A stretch of 64,000 nucleotides of DNA from an uncultured Candidatus Melainabacteria bacterium (GTDB taxonomy: Bacteria > Cyanobacteriota > Vampirovibrionia > Gastranaerophilales > Gastranaerophilaceae): the NCBI GenBank assembly GCA_934718275.1, contig CAKUZD010000006.1, positions 1 through 64,000 of the forward strand, written 5' to 3'. Under the pieces are notes generated by a model, which saw only the letters and a list, made by a program, of their open reading frames with translations, was not told where the DNA came from and ran no database searches. Of the stretch, positions 5,678 to 12,947 are shown one piece after another; position 1 is the first letter of the stretch; each line of letters opens with the position of its first letter. A program made the translations under genes and the position numbers.

Positions 5678-7837
5678 TTAGCAGCAAGAGCAAGCTTCAC
5701 AATTACAAGATAAAGCTGCTTTAGCTTCTTCTAATCTAACTTTGATACGACCGTCAACAGCAATTCCTTCACCGGTTGTTTCAGAAATCAACAATGGGTT
5801 GATATCTAATTCATCAATGAATTTGTAGTCGTTAACTAATTGAGACAATCTCAATAATGTTTCTTGGATTTGGTCGATTTGAGCAGGTTTTGTACCTCTT
5901 GCACCTTCAAGAAGTTTATATGCTTTAACTGATTTAATCATATCCATAGCATCTGTGTCTGTTAAAGGAGCAATTCTGAAAGTTACGTCTTTCATAACTT
6001 CTACGAATACACCGCCTAAACCGAACATCATCATAGGGCCATATTGAGGATCTGTAGCGATACCACAAACCATTTCACGAGAACCTTTAACCATTTCTTG
6101 AATGATAACGCCTTCAAGACCTTCTAGCAAGCCTTTAGCTTCCAATCTTTCAAGCAAGCCTTTATATTCTTTTCTCAATTGTTCTTCTGATTTGATGTTT
6201 ACGACAACACCGCCAACATCTGTTTTGTGAGAAGTTGTTTTTGAAGTCATTTTCATAACTACAGGGTAGCCGATTGAATTACCAAGATTAACAACTTCTT
6301 CTTCGTTTGTTGCTAAACCGTATTTGCAAGCTCTAATACCATAAGCTTGTAATACATCAATTGATTCAAGCGTTGTTAATTGAGCTCTGTTTTCTTTTAA
6401 CGCATTTTTAATAATGCTATCAACTTTAGCTTTGTCAACGTCTGAATAGCAAGGAACTTTGCCTTCCGGTTTTTCAATCCAAAGTCTTTGTTCGTTCAAT
6501 CTGTTCAAGCCGTCAGCAGCTTCTTCTGCGTACATGAAGAATGGCATATTTACTTTCATATCAGAAAGTTTTGTAAAGAATTCACTCTTAGTCATAAATA
6601 CACCAATAACAGGTTTTTCAGGGTGTTCTGCCTTGATTTCCATTAATGCTTTAGCAACATCAATATCTTTTAAGCCTAAGAATGGAAGATAGATTGTAAT
6701 AATCATATCAACATTTTCGTCAGCAATAACTGTTTCTAATGTTTGCTTGTAGTGTTCGATAGGAGCAGAAGCAATCATATCAACAGGGTTTTTAACTGAT
6801 GCTGCAGAAGGTAAGAAACTTCTTAATTTGTCTTTAGTAGCATCTGTTAATTTAGCCATTTGCATACCATATTCGCAAACCGCATCTGTAGCCATAATTC
6901 CAGGGCCACCTGAGTTTGTTATAATAGCAACTCTGTCTCCATTTGGAATTGGGCATGTTGAGAATACTTTAGCTGTTGCAAATAAATTTTTCAAAGAAAA
7001 TTCTCTGATAACACCTGATTGGTGTAACAATGCAGCGGCAGCTTTATCAGCACCTGCTAATGAACCTGTGTGAGAAGATGCAGCAGAAGCACCTGCAGCA
7101 GATCTACCTGATTTCAATGCTAAGATTGGTTTTTTCTTAGTAATTCTTGAAGCTAATTTTCTGAAGTTAGCAGGGTTTTGAATTGACTCCATGTATAACA
7201 AAATTTGTTCTACATCTTCATCATTTTCCCAATATTCAAGAGCTGTTTCAGCGTTAACATCGGCTTGGTTTCCGATAGAAATGAATTGAGCAAAACCTAG
7301 GTTTAAGTCTTTTAAAATATTCAAAATACCGCCGCCTAAAGCTCCGGATTGAGATACAAAACCGATATTTCCGCGTTCAGGAAGTGATTCTGCAAAACAT
7401 CCGTCCATTCTAACGTCAGGGTGAGTGTTTACTACACCTAAGCAGTTAGGGCCAACACATCTCATACCATATTCTTTAATTTTTTCAACTAATTGTTTTT
7501 CAACTTCAGCACCTTCTTTACCTGTTTCTTTGAAGCCTGCTGTAATTATACAAAGACCTTTGATGCCTTTTTCGTGACATTGGTCAATAGTTGACAATAC
7601 AAATTTAGCATTAACAACGATAATAGCTAAATCAACTTCTCCGGGAACTTCTAAAACTGAAGTATATGCTTGAAGTCCTTCAATAATTCCACCTTTTGGG
7701 TTTACAGGATAAATTTTTCCGTTGAAATCATATTCCTGTAATCTTTTCATGATATCAGAACCTATAGTGTGTTCTTTTGTTGACGCACCAATAACCGCAA
7801 TTGATTTTGGTTTCATGATTTTGTCTAAAATGTTCAT
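5678..7837 (-). CDS. acdA: Acetate/acyl-CoA ligase, ADP-forming
   Basis: 719 residues, the full alpha-beta fused form. CoA-binding domain at the N terminus (S-I-A-V-I-G-A-S near 12-19), succinyl-CoA-ligase-like middle with S-S-H-T-G-S-L-A-G (phosphohistidine candidate His256), and a C-terminal ATP-grasp domain (from ~500; V-V-M-K-M-T-S, E-L-D-I-N-P-L). The enzyme makes ATP from acetyl-CoA or other acyl-CoA plus ADP and phosphate, the last energy step of amino-acid or sugar fermentation in the cytoplasm. It lies 33 nt behind the small gene at 7871, probably in one operon with the radical SAM gene. Odd: the last nine residues are C-N-C-E-A-C-S-C-C, a Cys-rich tail not usual for the family. Confidence 0.92.
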   Translation of the reverse strand: MNILDKIMKPKSIAVIGASTKEHTIGSDIMKRLQEYDFNGKIYPVNPKGGIIEGLQAYTSVLEVPGEVDLAIIVVNAKFVLSTIDQCHEKGIKGLCIITAGFKETGKEGAEVEKQLVEKIKEYGMRCVGPNCLGVVNTHPDVRMDGCFAESLPERGNIGFVSQSGALGGGILNILKDLNLGFAQFISIGNQADVNAETALEYWENDEDVEQILLYMESIQNPANFRKLASRITKKKPILALKSGRSAAGASAASSHTGSLAGADKAAAALLHQSGVIREFSLKNLFATAKVFSTCPIPNGDRVAIITNSGGPGIMATDAVCEYGMQMAKLTDATKDKLRSFLPSAASVKNPVDMIASAPIEHYKQTLETVIADENVDMIITIYLPFLGLKDIDVAKALMEIKAEHPEKPVIGVFMTKSEFFTKLSDMKVNMPFFMYAEEAADGLNRLNEQRLWIEKPEGKVPCYSDVDKAKVDSIIKNALKENRAQLTTLESIDVLQAYGIRACKYGLATNEEEVVNLGNSIGYPVVMKMTSKTTSHKTDVGGVVVNIKSEEQLRKEYKGLLERLEAKGLLEGLEGVIIQEMVKGSREMVCGIATDPQYGPMMMFGLGGVFVEVMKDVTFRIAPLTDTDAMDMIKSVKAYKLLEGARGTKPAQIDQIQETLLRLSQLVNDYKFIDELDINPLLISETTGEGIAVDGRIKVRLEEAKAALSCNCEACSCC

Positions 7838-7870
7838 GTTTTTTCCTTTCTTTTGGTTTCTAATTATATC

Positions 7871-8206
7871 TTAGATTACTTTATTTATATTTTTATTTTG
7901 TGAAGATGCATTTTTTTCATAATTAGCAATAGCATCTTGCATAGCCAATTTTAAAATATCTTTTCTTTGTAAAAAGTCTTGTACAAGCACTGTATATTTT
8001 TGTTTTAAATTATTTGGATTTATCGCTTCAATAGATAAAAATTTTCCTTTTTCGATATTTTTAATTTCAATATTAAAAGGTTTATTTGCAATTCCTGCAT
8101 TCTGAGCAGCACCTAACATATAGCCGGCTACTTTTGAATTTAAGTTTCTTGAAATAGAAACATACCCTTGAAAGTTTTGATTTGACGAGATAGTTTGTAC
8201 TTTCAT
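7871..8206 (-). CDS. Hypothetical protein with N-terminal F-x-G motif
   Basis: 111 residues, no signal peptide or membrane segment. Residues 9-16 read N-Q-N-F-Q-G-Y-V, the same type of N-terminal F-x-G motif seen in the GH13 enzyme at 50247 and the metallopeptidase at 48723. The rest alternates short strands and a C-terminal helix and is Lys/Asn-rich. It sits between the radical SAM gene (23 nt) and the acyl-CoA ligase (33 nt), so it is probably co-transcribed. Function unknown. Confidence 0.6.
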   Translation of the reverse strand: MKVQTISSNQNFQGYVSISRNLNSKVAGYMLGAAQNAGIANKPFNIEIKNIEKGKFLSIEAINPNNLKQKYTVLVQDFLQRKDILKLAMQDAIANYEKNASSQNKNINKVI

Positions 8207-8229
8207 AATTTTCTCCTTAGTTGTTTTAA

Positions 8230-8871
8230 TTAGTAACCGTTCTTAATCCATTCTCTAACTCTGAATTTTGCACCAAGATTAGTTGCTATTTCGTTACACT
8301 TCTTTAAGTCTAAATGTCTGCCTTTATAACCTTCTACAACACTTGCAACGACTGAAATGTTTTCATCAGAACAAGCTTTAATAAACTTTTTGACTTCTTC
8401 ATAAGCTTCGTCAAATTTGGGCTGAGAAAGTTCATTATATTCTTGTTTTGTAGAGCCGTTCAGGCTTACTGAAAATTCATCAATGAGCCCGGTGCATTCC
8501 GGAACTATATTTTTTTTATAAACATAGTTGGCGTGTCCGTTTGTATTAACCCTGATTTTTGTTTTTGGGTATTTTTCTTTAATATATTTGGCAACCAGTT
8601 TTAAAACATCGAATTTTAGCATCGGTTCGCCATATCCGCAAAAAATTACTTCAGTTAGTGTTGAATTGTGGTTTGTGAGAAGCTCGTTTCGTTTTATTTC
8701 AAACTGTTCAATAACATCTTCTGCGGTAGAATTTTCGTTATCCAACCACAAAGTTTGTCCCACAACATCATCTTTATCTTTTCTAAGGCAAAAGATACAG
8801 TCATTCGTACATCTGTTGGTTAAATTAATATAAATTTTTCCATCGAGTAAATATACTAAAATATTTGACAT
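8230..8871 (-). CDS. Radical SAM protein, TatD-associated type
   Basis: 213 residues. C-T-N-D-C-I-F-C (CX3CX2C) binds the [4Fe-4S] cluster that cleaves S-adenosylmethionine; G-Y-G-E-P-M (G-x-G-E-P) follows as the SAM-binding motif. Length and the N-terminal Y-I-N-L-T-N-R-C resemble the TatD-linked radical SAM family, whose substrate is not known. It is the first gene of a three-gene minus-strand cluster with a small F-x-G protein and the acyl-CoA ligase. Cytoplasmic. No TatD gene is in the window. Confidence 0.85.
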   Translation of the reverse strand: MSNILVYLLDGKIYINLTNRCTNDCIFCLRKDKDDVVGQTLWLDNENSTAEDVIEQFEIKRNELLTNHNSTLTEVIFCGYGEPMLKFDVLKLVAKYIKEKYPKTKIRVNTNGHANYVYKKNIVPECTGLIDEFSVSLNGSTKQEYNELSQPKFDEAYEEVKKFIKACSDENISVVASVVEGYKGRHLDLKKCNEIATNLGAKFRVREWIKNGY

Positions 8872-8960
8872 GACAAGCCTTTCAATAACTTCATTATTGC
8901 ATGCTCAAATTATATTTACAAGTAATTTCTGTTGAAAATAAATTAAGAATATGTTAAAAT

Positions 8961-8986
8961 TATAATGTATTCATTAAAAGAGAGGA
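8961..8986 (+). promoter_or_regulatory. -10 box and Shine-Dalgarno of the G-tract pseudopilin gene
   Basis: TATAAT at 8961-8966 and GAGAGGA just upstream of ATG 8992. These signals show that translation of the pilin gene begins at 8992, before the G tract, and not at the TTG at 9210, which has no SD. Confidence 0.6.
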
Positions 8987-8991
8987 CGTTT

Positions 8992-9096
8992 ATGAAAAGA
9001 TTAAGTTTAGAGTCACAGTCATTGTTGAATAAGGACAATGCTTTAAGTGACGTAAGAAGCTGCACGCTTCTCGGGGGGGGGGCAATCGCTGCATAA
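8992..9096 (+). pseudogene. 5' part of a pseudopilin gene, out of frame at a G10 tract
   Basis: ATG 8992 has a good SD and -10 box. The reading frame runs 34 codons and stops at 9094-9096, just after ten consecutive G (9073-9082). With eleven (or eight) G the frame would pass the tract without any stop and join the pilin body ending at 10205. So this is the 5' end of that gene in an off state, or a tract-length assembly error. The peptide before the tract (M-K-R-L-S-L-E-S-Q-S-L-L-N-K) is polar and would form an unusually long pre-sequence. Confidence 0.6.
9073..9082 (+). repeat. Poly-G tract (10 G)
   Basis: Ten G in a row in an otherwise AT-rich genome, inside the 5' end of a pseudopilin gene. 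Length changes of such runs by slipped-strand pairing switch genes on and off in other bacteria. Confidence 0.85.
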
Positions 9097-9475
9097 CCTC
9101 TCATAATCTTGGTTTATCGAGTATAAAGGCTCATATCCCCGCCCCTACGAGGGAGGGGACTAAGGGGAGGGGGCAACACCTTCGAGAAGAAACCAATTTA
9201 GAGAATAAATTGGTTAGTAAGTGTAAACGAACTTACAAATTTAAGAGAGGGGTAAAAAGTACAAGTAGGGCGGTGGTACCTACTTCGCCATTAAATAGTC
9301 ATTGCGAGCGAGGCGTGGCAATCACATCGAAAATAATGAGATTACTACGTTGCTCCGCAACTCGTAATGACAGTAAAAATTCACATCATCCTGAACTTGA
9401 TTCAGTGTATATTAATGCAGGTTTAAAACCACTCACCCTACCCTCTCCCACAAGGGGCGAGGGTAAAAGATGTAA
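9097..9475 (+). repeat. GC-rich palindromic repeat cluster inserted in pilin gene 5' end
   Basis: GC content jumps over this stretch. It holds C/G blocks (CCCCGCCCCTAC...GGGAGGGG near 9137-9173), a hairpin AACCAATTTA/TAAATTGGTT (about 9191-9215), an inverted pair CATTGCGAG (from 9300) with CTCGTAATG (to 9369) enclosing GGCAATCACATC, and CTCACCCTACCCTCTCCC followed by GGGGCGAGGGT (9431-9464). Elements of these types are dispersed repeats in many bacteria. All of it is open in the pilin frame and would be translated as a ~130-residue pre-sequence. Confidence 0.6.
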
Positions 9476-10205
9476 AGTTGCCTTCACGCTGGCAGAAGTA
9501 CTAATCACGCTTGGTATTATAGGTGTTGTTGCAGCTATGACACTTCCGGGTTTAATTGCACAGCATCAAAAAAAAGAGGTTGCGGTTAAATTGGAAAAAG
9601 CTTATTCAGAATTGTTCCAAGCTATAAAGGTGGCAGAAAAAGATTATGGTTCAATGGATAGTTGGCATTTTGAAGGTGAAGGTATAGAACAAATAAAAGA
9701 TTTTTCAAGTAATTATTTGTTTACAAATATAAAAGTTATAAAAAGTTGTATTCCTTCATCCGGTGAATGTTGGGCAGATAGTCCTACTTCGTTAGGCGGA
9801 CGGAATTTGAGAGGATATATAGGTAATAGTAATGCAAGAAATAGTTCATTCGTCACTGCATCAGGCTATTCGGTTTATTATTGGTTACATGGTTATGGTG
9901 GTTGGTTTTATGTTGATGTAAACGGTTTAAAGAAGCCAAATACATTAGGAAAAGATATTTTTGCTTTCTACTTAGCATTTGTTCAGAGGGTAAGCGCTTC
10001 TTGTCCGGAAGATACTTTGACCAAAATAGGGTTTTTCCCTGTTGGAGCATCTTGTGAGGCAATAAATGACAGAGATTATTTATTGAATGAATCGCAATTT
10101 GCATGTAAAAAAGATAGAAGCCTAACCTATGCGGGAGCTTTCTGTTCTTCAGTAATTATGTTTGACGGATGGAAAATTAATAAAGATTATCCTTGGGGAC
10201 AATAG
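9210..10205 (+). CDS. Pseudopilin-like protein, body downstream of the G10 tract
   Basis: The open frame from TTG 9210 codes 331 residues, but this start has no SD; the true start is probably ATG 8992 in a phase-on version. About the first 90 residues are translated repeat DNA. Then come K-V-A and F-T-L-A-E-V-L-I-T-L-G-I-I-G, the prepilin cleavage site and hydrophobic helix, and a ~220-residue pilin domain with several Cys, Y-V-D-V-N-G-L-K-K-P-N and the C terminus D-G-W-K-I-N-K-D-Y-P-W. With the tract as read, little or no full product should be made. No HTH gene adjoins this copy, unlike three others. Confidence 0.7.
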   Translation: MVSKCKRTYKFKRGVKSTSRAVVPTSPLNSHCERGVAITSKIMRLLRCSATRNDSKNSHHPELDSVYINAGLKPLTLPSPTRGEGKRCKVAFTLAEVLITLGIIGVVAAMTLPGLIAQHQKKEVAVKLEKAYSELFQAIKVAEKDYGSMDSWHFEGEGIEQIKDFSSNYLFTNIKVIKSCIPSSGECWADSPTSLGGRNLRGYIGNSNARNSSFVTASGYSVYYWLHGYGGWFYVDVNGLKKPNTLGKDIFAFYLAFVQRVSASCPEDTLTKIGFFPVGASCEAINDRDYLLNESQFACKKDRSLTYAGAFCSSVIMFDGWKINKDYPWGQ

Positions 10206-10228
10206 GTATTTTTTATATTAAATAGTGA

Positions 10229-11818
10229 TTATTTCTTTTCATTGGAATAATCTGCGGTTCCGGGAAAAGCATTAGAGCCTGTTGCTTTTCTTGTAATCCA
10301 ATATTGGATTTTTGGGATAAATGTCGACAAGAATGCTGCGGATATTGCAAAACCAACACCCCAGTTAAATGCGTTTTTGCCGAAGTTTTCTTTGCGAGCT
10401 TTTTCAAGAAGTTCTTTGGTAATTTCTCCGTTTTTAGCTTTTTTGATGACGGATTTGATATATAATTCCATTTCATTTTGTTTTTTGATAAATGTTTCTT
10501 TGTGGATAAAGTGTAATTCATTATCAAATACAGGCTCAGAAATTTTACCTGTGAACAAGTTTTGGTCAGATGTAGAACATCTGTATACGTTTTTCAAGAA
10601 TTCAGGAATATTAACAGCTCCATCAGTAAAGACATCCGCAATTTGTTTTTCTGTAATAATCGCTTTACCATCAAGTTTTGGTTGAAGTTCGGACATGCCT
10701 TTAGCAGCTTTTTTGAATTTTTCAACGTCAACCTGCGGATATTTCGATTTAACATCCTGAAGTAATTCAGAGAATTTATCCAATTCAACAACTCCGTTGC
10801 CTTCGCGAATTGCTTGTTTTATTTTTGGAGTCATAAATGCTGTGTTATCTTTGTTGCCAAGCATAGCTTCTTTAAAATCATCTGATGACATTTTGCCATT
10901 GTTTGCTTTCAAAACTTCTTGCATTAGATCAGTAACCTGTTGAGTTGCTATAGGGTCAAGTCTTGTTCCTTGACCTGTTTGCATTTTATTTAGCATATAT
11001 GCAACTACAGGCATGTTGAACATATAGAAGTAACTGGAAGAAATATCTCTAAATAAAACTTCTGTTCTTTCGTGACTGTTTCTTGCAGAAACTCCCCTGC
11101 CAACCCAAACGCCTGCATCTGTTGAGATAAGTCCGTATTTTGGATTGTTTTCAAAGCTATACGCTAATGACATTAGTGTTTGAGGAGAAACTCCCGCGAA
11201 TGAAACGTTGTTATCCTGCTTCAAGAACTTATCCATTGTATATTGTTGAGTGTTTGTTGAATTTTGGTTTTGTTGTTTAGTGTTTGTTTTTTCTGCTTTT
11301 TGCTTTTGCATAATATGTTTTGTTACGGCCTGATTTGCTTTTGGTAAAACAAACCCTACAAGAGCGTTTGCAAGTAAAATACTTGTCATTACTTTGCCAA
11401 ACTTGTAGCCGGCAATAACTTTTTCTGCTTTTTTAGGCTCCAATTTCAGTTGTTTTTGGAATTTTTTCATGTAGTTTTTGAATGGGTTTCTGACGGAGTC
11501 TTTTCCTGTATCGAAATCAGTTTCAGGTAATTTAAATATTTTTTTACCGACAAATTTGTCAATAAGGCTATTAAATACAGGCACACCACTAAACCAAAAC
11601 AATGCCCCGGTCATTTCTTCGGTTAAACGTTCTCTAGCTTCTGTAAATCCACCTCTTTGGTAAGCTTGGTATGTTCTTCCCGCTTCTACAAATGCTTCAA
11701 GCAAAATAACAGGAGCAATAGAACGACTGGCAAGACCTTTTACAAATTTTTGTTTGTAACTAAAGTCTTTTAAAGTTTGGTTAGGTTTTATATTTATATT
11801 TAAGTTTGGTATTGCCAT
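10229..11818 (-). CDS. Large membrane-associated hypothetical protein
   Basis: 529 residues from ATG 11818; the frame extends to a TTG at 11863 without a better SD. Hydrophobic segments near the N-terminal third (I-L-L-A-N-A-L-V-G-F-V-L) and near the C terminus (W-G-V-G-F-A-I-S-A-A-F-L-S-T-F) suggest two membrane passages. Between them is a Gln/Asn-rich linker followed by N-N-V-S-F-A-G-V-S-P, an internal F-x-G motif. Helical repeats with D-x-N-x-x-M type loops follow. No enzyme motif. Divergent from the membrane protein gene at 12011, which has a similar style. Confidence 0.65.
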   Translation of the reverse strand: MAIPNLNINIKPNQTLKDFSYKQKFVKGLASRSIAPVILLEAFVEAGRTYQAYQRGGFTEARERLTEEMTGALFWFSGVPVFNSLIDKFVGKKIFKLPETDFDTGKDSVRNPFKNYMKKFQKQLKLEPKKAEKVIAGYKFGKVMTSILLANALVGFVLPKANQAVTKHIMQKQKAEKTNTKQQNQNSTNTQQYTMDKFLKQDNNVSFAGVSPQTLMSLAYSFENNPKYGLISTDAGVWVGRGVSARNSHERTEVLFRDISSSYFYMFNMPVVAYMLNKMQTGQGTRLDPIATQQVTDLMQEVLKANNGKMSSDDFKEAMLGNKDNTAFMTPKIKQAIREGNGVVELDKFSELLQDVKSKYPQVDVEKFKKAAKGMSELQPKLDGKAIITEKQIADVFTDGAVNIPEFLKNVYRCSTSDQNLFTGKISEPVFDNELHFIHKETFIKKQNEMELYIKSVIKKAKNGEITKELLEKARKENFGKNAFNWGVGFAISAAFLSTFIPKIQYWITRKATGSNAFPGTADYSNEKK

Positions 11819-12010
11819 GTTAAAAAAAATTTCCCGCATATCTAAATAATCCTGAATATCCAAATTTGCCTGAAAATTTTAACTTGTTAACATTTCGTTA
11901 CAGTTGAAAAACGCCCCGATAGTGTGATTAAGTTTTGTTAATTTTGTTTTCAAAAATAACAATGTTTTATATTCAGTGTTTTTGTTAGAATAGAAATAGA
12001 AGGTGATAAT

Positions 12011-12793
12011 ATGCCAATAACTCCGGTAAATAATAATTTAAACCAGACTGTTTATAATAATAAAAAGAATAATGATAAAAAGTTAAAAACAGGGGTTATT
12101 GCAACTTCTGCGTTAGGTGTTGCGACAGCTCTTGCGCATATTTCTAAGAGACAAGGTTTTTCTTTAAGTCCGTCTAAAATTGCGAAAACTCCTATGAAGG
12201 ATTGGGCAATTTTTGGGCTATATAATAAAAATCATCCAAATCGAAAATTAATTGATTTGGAAGGCCCTCAAATTATTGAGTTGGCTTCTGCTTCTGTGGC
12301 AGGAGGTTTAGTTGGCGGTTTGATTTTTGATGATAAAAAACATCGTAAAGCAAAATATAAAGAAGCAGTTAACCAACTTCTCGGGAATGTTTTAGTTCCT
12401 ATTGGGTGTGTTTGGACTGCTTCTGAAATTTATACAAAAAACAAAAAAAGTATAATGAAAATTGTTCCTCAAATAAAAGAGACAGGAAAAGCTTCAAAAA
12501 TATTTAATGGGGCATTAAAAGCAATTCCGATGTCAGTAGTTACAATTGCGGCTTTGGCAACAGGGATTTTTGCCGGAAATAAAGTTTCCAACTTTATAAA
12601 TGAAAAGGTTTACCATAAAAAAGTTGATAGAAATATTAAACCGACAGACTTTGCACCACATGTTGATGATATTGGAATGGCAGTTTCTTTGATGGCAGAA
12701 AAATCTCCGTTTGCGTCATTTATTCAGAGAGTCGTTCCGGCATTTTTATGTGTTCCTGGGATTGAAACAGGCATGCACAGAGATAAGGAATAA
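12011..12793 (+). CDS. Hypothetical multi-pass membrane protein
   Basis: 260 residues, start supported by AAGGTG 6 nt upstream. An Asn/Lys-rich N terminus (~1-28) precedes hydrophobic segments near 28-45, 95-112, 130-145 and 175-192, many with Gly/Ala (S-V-A-G-G-L-V-G-G-L-I-F). No conserved catalytic motif seen. It may pair with the protein at 10229, with which it diverges, but this is only context. Confidence 0.6.
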   Translation: MPITPVNNNLNQTVYNNKKNNDKKLKTGVIATSALGVATALAHISKRQGFSLSPSKIAKTPMKDWAIFGLYNKNHPNRKLIDLEGPQIIELASASVAGGLVGGLIFDDKKHRKAKYKEAVNQLLGNVLVPIGCVWTASEIYTKNKKSIMKIVPQIKETGKASKIFNGALKAIPMSVVTIAALATGIFAGNKVSNFINEKVYHKKVDRNIKPTDFAPHVDDIGMAVSLMAEKSPFASFIQRVVPAFLCVPGIETGMHRDKE

Positions 12794-12947
12794 TAGGCGT
12801 CACATTTAAGGCTATAATTTTCTTTATATCTATGTTTGGTAAATTATCTTTTTTAAGGTTATAAAGAGCCAAATTGGTGGAAACAACGCTATTAAAGTTT
12901 GTTTTAGCAGATTTGTATTCTGCTTGACAATATTGCATTTGGTTATA

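Noticed and set aside
8992..9096. A 34-residue peptide ending in G-G-G-A-I-A-A looks like a double-glycine bacteriocin or RiPP precursor.
   Set aside because: The Gly run is only the G10 tract, and a one-base change joins the frame to a pilin body. No modification or export gene adjoins it on the downstream side.
9210..9478. TTG 9210 as the real start of the pseudopilin.
   Set aside because: No Shine-Dalgarno site, inside repeat DNA, and a better promoter/SD/ATG exists at 8961-8994.
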